A DNA stretch of 64,000 nucleotides, taken from Myxococcales bacterium. GTDB lineage: Bacteria > Myxococcota_A > Polyangia > Polyangiales > Polyangiaceae. The stretch lies in NCBI GenBank assembly GCA_016712525.1, contig JADJQX010000008.1, forward strand, positions 1,116,001 through 1,180,000. Direction: 5' to 3'. The first letter of the stretch is position 1, and each line of letters opens with the position of its first letter. The notes beneath the pieces are model-generated. The model made no database searches, was not told where the DNA came from, and was given only the letters and a program-made list of their open reading frames with translations. The translations under genes were made by a program, and so were the position numbers. Positions 31,900 to 41,051 of the stretch are shown in pieces.

Positions 31900-32529
31900 T
31901 CAGCGCTTCTTGGCGAGCCCCGAGAGCAAATCGCCGAGGAGGCGCTCGGTGAGCTCGCCGACGAGGGCCGGCCGCACCTTCACTCGCCGCGTGAGGACGA
32001 GCGTGGACAGCCCGTGCGTGGCCGCCCAGAGCGCCAACGTGGTGTCGAGCGGGTCGACCTTCCGGAGCTTGCCCCGCGCGATGCCCTGCTCGATCTCGTG
32101 CCGGACGAGATCGAGGTTCTTGCCGATGGCGGCCTCGAGGGCGGGGAAGCGATCCTCGATGTTCAGGCGCGGGCCCGCCATGACGCGGTAGGCCCCTCGG
32201 TTCTGCGAGGCGAACTCGACGTAGGCGCGCGCGATGGCCATGAGCCGGCGAGAGCTCGCACCCTCGGGCTCCCGAGCGAGCGCGGCCTCGATGCGCGACG
32301 AGAGCTCGACGAACCCCTCTTCGGCGACGGCGGCGAGCAGGGCCGATTTGTCCTCGAAATGGCGGTACGCGGCGCGATGATTCACTCCGGCCCGGCGGGC
32401 GGCCTCGCGGAGGGTGAAGGACTCGGCGCCGCTCTCCTCCACGATCGCCTTCGTGGCCACGATGAGAGCGCGACGGAGATCTCCGTGGTGGTAGGCGCGA
32501 GGCTCGGTCTTCGGGGGCCGCGTGGTCAC
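31900..32529 (-). CDS. TetR/AcrR family transcriptional regulator
   Basis: 209 residues from the GTG at 32529, which overlaps the upstream glycosylase stop as GTGA, so it is probably translated by coupling. Residues about 14-60 form the TetR helix-turn-helix: HHGDLRRALIVATKAIVEES, then SFTLREAARRAGVNHRAAYRHF, a recognition helix with the family's YxHF signature. The C-terminal about 140 residues are the helical ligand/dimer domain, ending with a basic AKKR tail. It likely binds palindromic DNA, and the array 31738-31869 just downstream is the obvious candidate target. Its ligand is unknown. Confidence 0.9.
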   Translation of the reverse strand: MTTRPPKTEPRAYHHGDLRRALIVATKAIVEESGAESFTLREAARRAGVNHRAAYRHFEDKSALLAAVAEEGFVELSSRIEAALAREPEGASSRRLMAIARAYVEFASQNRGAYRVMAGPRLNIEDRFPALEAAIGKNLDLVRHEIEQGIARGKLRKVDPLDTTLALWAATHGLSTLVLTRRVKVRPALVGELTERLLGDLLSGLAKKR

Positions 32530-33143
32530 GCGAAGGCCTCCGCGATCGCAGGGTGCTCGGCGACCCGCGCGAGGGCGCGCACGAGCAGCTCTTTGCCCGG
32601 GGAGGTGCGGTGCCACGTGGACGCGCCGCTCGGGTGGGGCAACGGGACGACGTCGCAGGGGACGCCGTGGTAGCGCCCCTCGAGCTTGTGCCCGACGACC
32701 TCGGCGAGCTTCCGCTCTTCGCCGAGCACCTGCGCGATCGCGAGCCCCCCGACGGGCAGCACGAGCTTCGGGCGCAAGATGTCGACCTCTCCCGCGAGGA
32801 AACGCGCGCACGCCGAGATCTCGGCGCGGTCGGGCTTTCGGTCCCCACCGCCCTTGGCTTTCCCGGGGAAACAGCGCGCGACCGCGGCGAAATAGATGCG
32901 CTCCCTCACGCGCGCCTCACCATCGCCGAGCGCGTCTTCGAACCAGCGGAAGAGCGTCTTCCCGGCGGTCCACGCGAACGGCCGACCGAAGCTTCCCTCC
33001 CGAGGCCCAGGCGCTTGACCGAGCAAGAAGACGGGAGACATCACGGGCGCGCCGTGCACCACGGGGCCCACCATGTTCGGGCAGGCTTTGCACCCGTCGA
33101 GCTCGGCGTGGAGCGCGATCAGGCGATCTTTCGGCCGTACCAT
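32526..33143 (-). CDS. Uracil-DNA glycosylase, Fe-S type (family 4/5-like)
   Basis: 205 residues starting MVRPKDRLIALHAEL. It excises uracil from DNA. The Fe-S ligand pattern of thermostable-type UDGs is present: Cys18 and Cys21 in GCKACP, a third Cys in ARCFPGK, and a fourth in EISACARFL. The water-activating loop is GQAPGPREGSFGRPF (about 42-56) and the minor-groove loop is HPSGAS near 171. The loop lacks the Asp or Glu directly after GxAPG that family 4 usually shows, so family 5 or a variant is possible. It is coupled to tetR by a 4-bp overlap, an unusual pairing for a repair enzyme. Confidence 0.85.
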   Translation of the reverse strand: MVRPKDRLIALHAELDGCKACPNMVGPVVHGAPVMSPVFLLGQAPGPREGSFGRPFAWTAGKTLFRWFEDALGDGEARVRERIYFAAVARCFPGKAKGGGDRKPDRAEISACARFLAGEVDILRPKLVLPVGGLAIAQVLGEERKLAEVVGHKLEGRYHGVPCDVVPLPHPSGASTWHRTSPGKELLVRALARVAEHPAIAEAFA

Positions 33144-33237
33144 CGTCGGCTCGCGAGCCTAGTCGACCCCGGAGGGCGAAAGAAGCTTTCCCGTTCGTGA
33201 CTTTTGCATGCGCCGCGACGGAGGCTACGCTCTCGCC

Positions 33238-33987
33238 ATGAGCTACGGCGGGCCCCCTCCTCAGAACCCCTACACCCCTCCCCCCTATGGCGGCTACGGC
33301 GGCCCCACGCCGCCCGGTGGCCAAGGGCCGTACGGCGCTGGTCCCACGGCCCCGTTCGGGCAAGGGGGCTTCACGCCTCCGCCGCAGCAGAGCTTCTTCG
33401 CGCGGCACCCGTTCTTGGCGATCCGCCTCGGGATCGCCGCTGTCGTCATCCCGATCGCGATCGGCGTGGGTGTGTTCGCGGCCTACCAGGGCTCGAAGAA
33501 CAAGGTCTTGCTCGACTGCGGGCCCACGGCGGCCCACGTCTTCGTCGACGGCAAGGACGTGGCCGAGGTCGCGGCGGGGTCCCACAAGGTGGTCGAGGTG
33601 CCCTCGGGCTCGCACACGATCGAAGCGAAAGACGCCTCCGGCAAGACGCTCGAGAAGGCCACGATGAACGTCTCGTCGAGCCATTTTCGCGGCATTTTCC
33701 GCTTCGGGAAGGCGAAGCCCATCGTGCTCGTCTCCGAGATCTACGGGCACGCCCCCGACCCGATCGTGAAGGCCACGCCCATCATCAAAGAGATCCCCGA
33801 TGGCGCCTTCTCGGTGCCCGGCAGCGAGGCCGACCTCGACACGCTCGACACGGCGTTCGTCGACTCGATCCAAATGGGGCAGCACGAGCAGTACCGGATC
33901 GTGTGGAAGCTTTGCCACGAGAACCGCGGAAAACGCGGGCCGGCGAGGGTCGCCTGCGCCCACGCGCCCATCCCCGACGACGACTGA
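33238..33987 (+). CDS. PEGA-like domain membrane protein with Gly/Pro/Tyr-rich N-terminus
   Basis: 249 residues from the ATG at 33238 (MSYGGPPPQNPYTPPP); an ATG 10 codons earlier is less likely. Residues 1-55 are a low-complexity Gly/Pro/Tyr tract. One membrane helix follows at about 60-84 (LGIAAVVIPIAIGVGVFAAY). Residues about 88-140 match a PEGA-like beta domain (AHVFVDGKDVAEVAAGSHKV, then a GSHTI strand). The remainder is unassigned and carries two Cys in the last 25 residues. This topology, a Pro-rich cytoplasmic tail with an external PEGA domain, is common in myxobacteria. The gene diverges from the glycosylase gene and precedes glyQ on the same strand. Confidence 0.75.
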   Translation: MSYGGPPPQNPYTPPPYGGYGGPTPPGGQGPYGAGPTAPFGQGGFTPPPQQSFFARHPFLAIRLGIAAVVIPIAIGVGVFAAYQGSKNKVLLDCGPTAAHVFVDGKDVAEVAAGSHKVVEVPSGSHTIEAKDASGKTLEKATMNVSSSHFRGIFRFGKAKPIVLVSEIYGHAPDPIVKATPIIKEIPDGAFSVPGSEADLDTLDTAFVDSIQMGQHEQYRIVWKLCHENRGKRGPARVACAHAPIPDDD

Positions 33988-34021
33988 GCGCTCCCCCGCG
34001 AGGACCCGTCCCGAAGGTGCC

Positions 34022-34045
34022 CGGGGCGGGCCCGTTGGCGCCCCG
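34022..34045 (+). terminator. GC-rich hairpin between the PEGA gene and glyQ
   Basis: Perfect 7-bp arms CGGGGCG (34022-34028) and CGCCCCG (34039-34045) around a 10-nt loop lie 34 bp after the PEGA gene stop and 35 bp before glyQ. There is no proper T tract (only CCACTTTTCC follows, at 34050-34060), so this is a weak terminator or a leader hairpin of glyQ. Confidence 0.35.
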
Positions 34046-34080
34046 CGAGGCCACTTTTCCTGCTAGAAGCCGCGGTGGCC

Positions 34081-34989
34081 ATGTACTTCCAAGACCTCGT
34101 CCTCGCTCTCCAAGACTTCTGGGTGAAGCGCGGCTGCATGATCGTGCAGCCCTACAACTCGGAGGTCGGCGCCGGCACGTACAACCCGCACACGTTCCTC
34201 CGCGCGATCGGGCCGGAGCCCTACGCGGTGGCCTACGTCGAGCCCTCGCGCCGTCCGACCGACGGCCGCTACGGCGACAACCCGAACCGCCTCCAGCAGT
34301 TCCACCAGTTCCAAGTCATCTTGAAGCCGGCCCCGATCGACATTCAAGATCAGTACGTCGAGTCGCTGGTAGCGCTCGGGACGAAGGCCCTCGACCACGA
34401 CGTGCGCTTCGTCGAGGACGACTGGGAGTCACCGACGCTCGGCGCCTGGGGCCTCGGCTGGCAGGTGTGGCTCGACGGCCAGGAAATCAGCCAGTTTACG
34501 TACTTTCAGCAGATCGGCGGGCTCGACTGCAAACCCGTCTGCGGCGAGCTCACCTACGGGCTCGAGCGCATCTGCATGTACCTCCAAGACGTCGACTCGA
34601 TCTACGACGCCATGTACGCGCCGGGCATCTCCTACGGCGAGCTCATGAAGCGCAGCGAGTGGGAGTGGAGCACGTACAACTTCGAAGAGGCCGACACGCA
34701 GGCGCACTTCGCCGCGTTCGACACCTACGAAAAAGAGGCCAAGCGCCTGCTCGCGCGCTCGGACGATCCGCTGAAGAAGCTCGTGCTCCCGGCCTACGAC
34801 TTCGTCGCGAAGGCGGCCCACCAGTTCAACGTGCTCGACGCGCGTGGAGCCATCGGCGTGACCGAGCGCGCGCGCTTCATCGGCCGCGTGCGTGGCCTCG
34901 CGAAGGCCGTCGCCGAGGCGTACTACGCGCAGCGCGAGGCCATGGGGTTCCCTCTGCTGAAGGGCGAGAGCGCGAAGGCCGCCGAGTAG
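34081..34989 (+). CDS. glyQ: Glycyl-tRNA synthetase alpha subunit
   Basis: 302 residues from the ATG at 34081; a GTG two codons upstream (34075) is also possible. This is the catalytic subunit of the alpha2beta2 bacterial glycyl-tRNA synthetase, which activates glycine and charges tRNA-Gly. Family signatures are clear: FQDLVLALQDFWVKRGC at the N-terminus, QPYNSEVGAGTYNPHTFLR, the YVEPSRRPTDGRYG motif, and CKPVCGELTYGLERICMYLQ. The length fits GlyQ. The beta subunit glyS, usually adjacent, is not in this window: the next gene is an unrelated convergent lipoprotein. Confidence 0.97.
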   Translation: MYFQDLVLALQDFWVKRGCMIVQPYNSEVGAGTYNPHTFLRAIGPEPYAVAYVEPSRRPTDGRYGDNPNRLQQFHQFQVILKPAPIDIQDQYVESLVALGTKALDHDVRFVEDDWESPTLGAWGLGWQVWLDGQEISQFTYFQQIGGLDCKPVCGELTYGLERICMYLQDVDSIYDAMYAPGISYGELMKRSEWEWSTYNFEEADTQAHFAAFDTYEKEAKRLLARSDDPLKKLVLPAYDFVAKAAHQFNVLDARGAIGVTERARFIGRVRGLAKAVAEAYYAQREAMGFPLLKGESAKAAE

Positions 34990-35022
34990 GCGCCGCACGC
35001 ACCTCGCCCTACGTACACGCGT

Positions 35023-36960
<1,938 letters not shown>

Positions 36961-37039
36961 GGGCCTACCGTAGCGCGGAGGGAGCCCCGCGCCCTCGATT
37001 GGTGCTTTCGTAACGCCCGCGAGACGGTACTCTGAGCCC

Positions 37040-37414
37040 ATGGACCATCGAAATCTCCCGCAGTTCCGGAATGTTACGTGCGCGCTCGTGGCCCTCGCGG
37101 CGCTCGCGACGCTCGCTTCGGCGGCGGGCTGTGGGGCCTCCGGGCCGCCGTCGAAGTTCCCGGCGCGGGCCGAGGGGTGCGAGGTGACCACGTACGCGGA
37201 CGCGCCCAAGGGGCAGACCGAGAACATCGGTGGCGTGACGGCCGTGTGCACCGAGACCCTGTCCGACGAGGAGTGCCTGCGCCAGCTCAAGGACGAGGTC
37301 TGCAAGCTCGGAGGCGACGTCGCCTGGGGCGTGCCCGCGAAGCCCACGCTCGAGGGCGGAAAGAAGCGCCTCTCGGCGCGCGCGGCCCACACGATCGAAG
37401 GAAAGAAGAAGTAG
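37040..37414 (+). CDS. Small lipoprotein of unknown function
   Basis: 124 residues. The N-terminus has a hydrophobic core (VALAALATLASAAGC) with the lipobox Cys at about 31. The mature part is about 90 residues with four further Cys (GCEVTTY, AVCTET, EECLRQ, EVCKLGG), enough for two disulfides, and a basic tail ending EGKKK. This small Cys-rich lipoprotein type recurs in the window. No family is recognised. It diverges from the FG-GAP lipoprotein gene across 79 bp and ends 7 bp from the convergent M48 peptidase gene. Confidence 0.7.
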   Translation: MDHRNLPQFRNVTCALVALAALATLASAAGCGASGPPSKFPARAEGCEVTTYADAPKGQTENIGGVTAVCTETLSDEECLRQLKDEVCKLGGDVAWGVPAKPTLEGGKKRLSARAAHTIEGKKK

Positions 37415-37421
37415 CCCCCTC

Positions 37422-38951
37422 TTAGGTCGTCGGCGCGGAGGGAGCCTCGGGCAAGGGTGCGTCGAGCCAGCGCCAGAGCTCGTCGAAAGCCTCTCGGGAC
37501 GCCGAGGCGGACTCGGCGAGCTCGAACGGCCGGACACGCGTGCCTCCGAGATCGACGGCGAGCCCTCTCCCGACCTCGTGAACGAAGCGCCCTCCGCGCT
37601 CTTCGACGAGCGCCATCGCGACGACGGACCCGAGCGATACGCCCAGCACGACCGGAGCGAGCGCATGCCACGTCGGGCCGTTCACCTGGAGAAGCTCGGG
37701 CTCGGCCACCCCCACGAGGCGGTACGGCCCCTCCGCGAAGAGGCACCGCATGGCGCCCTTCGCCGCCTCTCCCCATCCGCCACCGATGGAGAGCGCCGCG
37801 TACGCGCGGTGGGTCTCCGAGGCGGTCTCGAACACACGCTTGCCCCGAATGTGTGGCACGTCGGCCCAAGCGCAGCGCTCTAGACTCGGGCCGAGGGCCT
37901 CTTCGAGGCACGCCCAGGGCGCATGCGGGTCGGCCAAGAGATCGAGCGCGGAACGTGTATCTTCCACGGGATCGTCGCCGGCGACGCCCTCGGCGAACCT
38001 CACGCGCTCCTCGGGCGAGGGGTGCGTGTCGTAAGGGTCGGCCTGCCGCCCGCGGACCTTGTGCGCGATCTCTTCGTGGGTCGCACGCGCGAAGGCGTCG
38101 TACCCTTCCCAGAAGGCGTTCGGCCAGAACCCGGCGTGCGCGAGGGGCGCGATCTCGCGATCGAGGAACGCGTTCAACGTGACGATGTCGACGCCGATCC
38201 GGGCCAGCAAGCGAACGTGCGGGGTCCGCCCCGCGAGGCGAATCGCCACTCGGTCGGCCTCGAGCTCTTGCCGGCGCGCGACCCCGAGGGAGACGCGGAG
38301 CGAGAGCTTGGCGTACGCGGTGAGGGCCGCCGTGAGCACGGCGCGCGCGGCCTCGACGCCGTAGAGGTGGTCCGTCCCGCCCTGTTCGAGGAGCACGATC
38401 GATCGCACGAGGACCGTGTGGGCGCGGCGCACGAGCGGGCCGAGCGCCGTGTCGCCCGCGACGAAGTGACCGAGCTCGTGGGCGATCGTCGCGACGAGCT
38501 CCGACCGGTTGGACTTCCGCAGGATCAAGTAGCCGAGGGCGAGCACGCGCCTGCGCCCGAAGCCGAAGGTTCCGCCGACCTCGGTGACGAAGGCGTTCGC
38601 GTTGGGGATGAGACGGATCTCGTCCGGCGGGCGCGTGCCGACCTCGCGGGCGACGTCCGCGACGAGGGAGAAGAGCGCGGGCTCGGCGGCGGGGTCGAGG
38701 ACGATCCCGGGGAGGTCGCCGTCCTGCTTTCCACGCTCGAAGAGGACACGCCCGGCCGTCCATAGGCTGAGGACCGCGAGCGCGCCGAGCATGACGAGCG
38801 CGATGGTCGGGCCGTGCCAGCGGACCACCACCACGATGAGCACGACCGAGCCTGCTGCCACCACGAGCGACAGCGCGTAGTACCCCGCGACCATCGCCAG
38901 GGCCAGGAGGGCCCGCGCGAGGAACCTCACCCACCTCAAGAAGCGAGACAT
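37422..38951 (-). CDS. M48-family membrane metalloprotease
   Basis: 509 residues from the ATG at 38951 (MSRFLRWVRFLARALL); a GTG seven codons earlier is an alternative. Two membrane helices lie at about 12-45 and 52-72. The zinc motif HELGH is in ATIAHELGHFVAGD near 157, preceded by the RLIPNANAFVTE segment typical of the family. The third ligand is probably a Glu in ELEADRVAIRLAG near 230, matching the ExxAD pattern. A further hydrophobic segment lies near the C-terminus. HtpX/Ste24-type M48 enzymes degrade damaged membrane or envelope proteins. This one is longer than HtpX and has an extra C-terminal domain, so it is not called htpX. Confidence 0.9.
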   Translation of the reverse strand: MSRFLRWVRFLARALLALAMVAGYYALSLVVAAGSVVLIVVVVRWHGPTIALVMLGALAVLSLWTAGRVLFERGKQDGDLPGIVLDPAAEPALFSLVADVAREVGTRPPDEIRLIPNANAFVTEVGGTFGFGRRRVLALGYLILRKSNRSELVATIAHELGHFVAGDTALGPLVRRAHTVLVRSIVLLEQGGTDHLYGVEAARAVLTAALTAYAKLSLRVSLGVARRQELEADRVAIRLAGRTPHVRLLARIGVDIVTLNAFLDREIAPLAHAGFWPNAFWEGYDAFARATHEEIAHKVRGRQADPYDTHPSPEERVRFAEGVAGDDPVEDTRSALDLLADPHAPWACLEEALGPSLERCAWADVPHIRGKRVFETASETHRAYAALSIGGGWGEAAKGAMRCLFAEGPYRLVGVAEPELLQVNGPTWHALAPVVLGVSLGSVVAMALVEERGGRFVHEVGRGLAVDLGGTRVRPFELAESASASREAFDELWRWLDAPLPEAPSAPTT

Positions 38952-39008
38952 TCGCTCAGAATACCCGGCCACGCTGCTCGAGAGTAGGCCTTTGCCGTGC
39001 CGTCGCGG

Positions 39009-39302
39009 TCAACGCTCGAGGCACCCGAGGATCGCCTCGGTCGTCGTGGCCGAGAGGGCGCATCGGACCTGGCGCACCTCGAGCTCGCTCGAGCACGCGA
39101 GGGCGTCGGGGTCGTCTTTGGCGGAGAGCACCACCTTGCGGACCTCGGGGGAGGCCGGGTCGAGCCCGCTCTCCTTCGCCGACACCTCGGCGAAATGGCG
39201 CACGAGGGCGTCGCAGTCGGCCGGCGTCGCCCGCGCCTTGCACCCGAGCGAAGCTACGAGCCCCGCGATCACGATCGCGAAGGGCTCCCTCAACGAAAAC
39301 AC
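39009..39302 (-). CDS. Small Cys-containing lipoprotein, paralogue of its upstream neighbour
   Basis: 97 residues from a GTG at 39302 that overlaps the preceding gene by 13 bp; a TTG at 39293 would give a TTGA overlap instead. The N-terminus EPFAIVIAGLVASLGC is a lipoprotein signal. The mature part has Cys spaced like the neighbour's: PADCDALVRHF, LACSSEL, VRCALSA and ILGCLER. It shares the layout 'xAxC, helix, C, basic loop, xCxxxA, xxxC' with the product of 39290-39625, indicating tandem duplication. The function is unknown. Confidence 0.65.
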   Translation of the reverse strand: MFSLREPFAIVIAGLVASLGCKARATPADCDALVRHFAEVSAKESGLDPASPEVRKVVLSAKDDPDALACSSELEVRQVRCALSATTTEAILGCLER

Positions 39303-39625
39303 TCGTCGAGCTCCTTCACCGACTGCGCGGCCTTCACGCAGCCTAGCTTCTTGTCGGTGATGCGCCGGCCGACACACGCCTTCAGCATGGGGTCCATCTC
39401 GGCGCGCACGCGGGCCTTCTCCTTCTCGACGTCCCCCGGGGGGGCCGACATGGCCTTGATTTGGAGCTCGACGTTGCGATCGACCACGAGCTGGCACTCG
39501 GCCTCGGTCGCGGGGTGCCCGCACGCGGTGGCCAAGAAGGCGAGAGGCAGCGCCGCGGCCCGAACGAGGCGCAGCGCGGCGTGGGAGGGCGGGAGCGCAC
39601 GGAGGTCTTGGGATTCGAGGGTCAT
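39290..39625 (-). CDS. Small Cys-containing lipoprotein
   Basis: 111 residues from the ATG at 39625; in-frame ATGs at 39634 and 39655 are alternatives. A long n-region precedes the hydrophobic core and lipobox (ALPLAFLATAC). The mature part carries AECQLVVDRNVELQ, LKACVGRR, LGCVKAAQS and ELDECF, so four Cys are placed as in the following gene. Its 3' end overlaps that gene, so the two form a translationally coupled pair of paralogues. The family resembles small myxobacterial lipoproteins of unknown role. Confidence 0.65.
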   Translation of the reverse strand: MTLESQDLRALPPSHAALRLVRAAALPLAFLATACGHPATEAECQLVVDRNVELQIKAMSAPPGDVEKEKARVRAEMDPMLKACVGRRITDKKLGCVKAAQSVKELDECFR

Positions 39626-39818
39626 GGGGAGCATCGTCGGGTCCGGCGCGGGCACGCCCGTTCACCCCGGCTTCTTAGGAGAAATGCGCGCGACGCGCGA
39701 CCCGGCGCGTAACGGCCTTCACGCGTCGCGTCCAACGTGGGGCGGAATCTCTCGATATTCATCAAAAATCGCACGTAGGCCGCTGGCGGAAAGATACGTG
39801 AATGCTACACATGTAGGA

Positions 39819-40544
39819 ATGCTCCGAACCGCGAGCCCCGAGGAGTACCTGCAGAAAGCGATGGCGGCGAAGTCCGCTCGCTCTCGGGGTCTCTTCGCTC
39901 GTCGGGGCCTCGCGTCGCGGTCGCGCCTCGACAAGACCACCCACGCCATGTTGCTCCGCCAGCTCTACCTCGCCCACTTCGAGGCCGAGCGGTTCGAAGA
40001 GGCGCTGGACGTGGCGAAACAGGCCCTCACCCTCGAGGTGCTATCGGACGTGATCGCCCAAGACGCGGCGCGCGCCGCCTCGCTCGCGGGCCACTCGGAC
40101 GAGGCCCTCCAGCACCTCCGCGCCGCGGCTCGAAAGGGGCCCGCGTCGCGTCGCGCCTTCCACCACTGGACGCTCGGGAGCATGCTCTACCTGCTCGGCC
40201 GCCACGCGGAGGCCGAGCGGGCGCTCGAACGGGCCGCCCGCTGGGGGACGAACGAAAAACCTCTCTTCCGTGGGCACCTCGCGCTCGTGCGCCTCGCACA
40301 GAGACTCCCGGTCCCCGACCTCGACGCCATCGTCCAAGAGCTATCCGAGGCCCCGTGCGGGCAAGGGTACGGGCGCTTCGTGCTCGGTCAGCTCGCCTAC
40401 GCCTCGAACGACTGGGAGACCGCGCGAGCCTACCTCTCGGCCTTCGTGCGGCGGAGCGAGTCGGGCCGCGCGAGCCTCGCCTTGGCCCTCCGGGGGGAGC
40501 TCACGATGGCCCGTTCGACGCTCGCGAAGATGGCCGCGAACTAA
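39819..40544 (+). CDS. TPR-like soluble protein
   Basis: 241 residues from the ATG at 39819 (MLRTASPEEYLQKAM). A GTG at 39798 with GGAAAG upstream would add seven residues. It is entirely helical, with TPR-like pairs: HAMLLRQLYLAHFEAERFEEA, then ALDVAKQAL, ARAASLAGHSDEALQHLRAA, TLGSMLYLLGRHAEAERALE and LGQLAYASNDWETARAYLSA. That gives about five or six repeats and no other domain. It has no signal peptide. Its TAA stop is part of a 43-bp hairpin. The function is unknown, presumably protein binding. Confidence 0.75.
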   Translation: MLRTASPEEYLQKAMAAKSARSRGLFARRGLASRSRLDKTTHAMLLRQLYLAHFEAERFEEALDVAKQALTLEVLSDVIAQDAARAASLAGHSDEALQHLRAAARKGPASRRAFHHWTLGSMLYLLGRHAEAERALERAARWGTNEKPLFRGHLALVRLAQRLPVPDLDAIVQELSEAPCGQGYGRFVLGQLAYASNDWETARAYLSAFVRRSESGRASLALALRGELTMARSTLAKMAAN

Positions 40545-40583
40545 ATCGGCGGTCATGATCTTCGATCAAGACCGCTGATTTAG
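40541..40583 (+). terminator. 43-bp near-perfect hairpin overlapping a stop codon
   Basis: The left arm CTAAATCGGCGGTCATGATC (40541-40560) pairs with the right arm 40564-40583 at 18 of 20 positions around the loop TTC. One exception is a G-U wobble in RNA, the other an A-A mismatch. The TAA of the TPR-like gene lies in the left arm. There is no T tract after it, so it may act as a transcription barrier, an mRNA 3'-end stabiliser, or something other than an intrinsic terminator. Confidence 0.6.
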
Positions 40584-40682
40584 GCTGACCTGTCATCGGG
40601 GGACGCTGTCCTCCGCCGCCGCCGTTCGCGCAAAGCCCGCCGATTTGGAGCGGCCGTCGCGATCCTCGGCGCTGCGTTTCGT

Positions 40683-40699
40683 GCACGGACATCCTGTGC
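40683..40699. repeat. 17-bp element GCACGGACATCCTGTGC (copy 1)
   Basis: It matches 42495-42511 at 16 of 17 bases. The outer four bases are complementary (GCAC/GTGC), so it is a weak dyad. It lies 369 bp upstream of the DsbD-like start and adjoins the GTGCA-TCC-TGCAC palindrome. Confidence 0.45.
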
Positions 40700-41035
40700 A
40701 TCCTGCACCTTCGCAGGGGCTCGTCCGTGATCTATGCAGTCTACATGCATAGGGGTGCGCGGCCCTCCCTCACCTGACGCGAGCGGTGGATCCTACGGAT
40801 CCCAGGAGGTCGGAACGCCCAGCCCGCATGTCCCGCGGCCCGACGACACGCGACGAGGTGGACGTGCGAAACACCTATTTTTCTCGAGCGGCGCGCGAAC
40901 GTCTTACATCTCCCGACGTTCTCTCCTCGTAGGCGCACGCGCCGCGTGTCGTGCCATCGCTCGCAGCACGAACTTTGCGTGAGACTCTTCGTTGCCGCGC
41001 GCCACGTTTGCTATCGTTTCGGAAGTGATGCACCG

Positions 41036-41042
41036 AAGGAGG
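41036..41042 (+). promoter_or_regulatory. Strong Shine-Dalgarno AAGGAGG deciding the DsbD-like start
   Basis: AAGGAGG ends 9 nt before the GTG at 41052, whose reading opens directly into a signal-like hydrophobic helix. This favours GTG 41052 over the upstream in-frame ATG at 41028, which has only GGAAG two bases away. Confidence 0.6.
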
Positions 41043-41051
41043 CCAGACCCC

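Larger units (their letters stand above)
40584..41051. other. Dyad-rich intergenic region upstream of the DsbD-like gene
   Basis: This is the longest gene-free stretch in the window and no convincing ORF covers it. It holds several inverted repeats: GTGCA-TCC-TGCAC (40696-40708), CTATGCA-N7-TGCATAG (40732-40752), and two GGATCC sites three bases apart (40788-40802). It also has a half-copy of the upstream hairpin arm (CCGCCGATTT near 40637) and a 17-bp element shared with 42495-42511. An AT-rich patch (CCTATTTTTC) is at about 40877-40886. It could hold the promoter and operators of the DsbD-like gene or an untranslated RNA. I see no clear -35/-10 pair. Confidence 0.5.
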
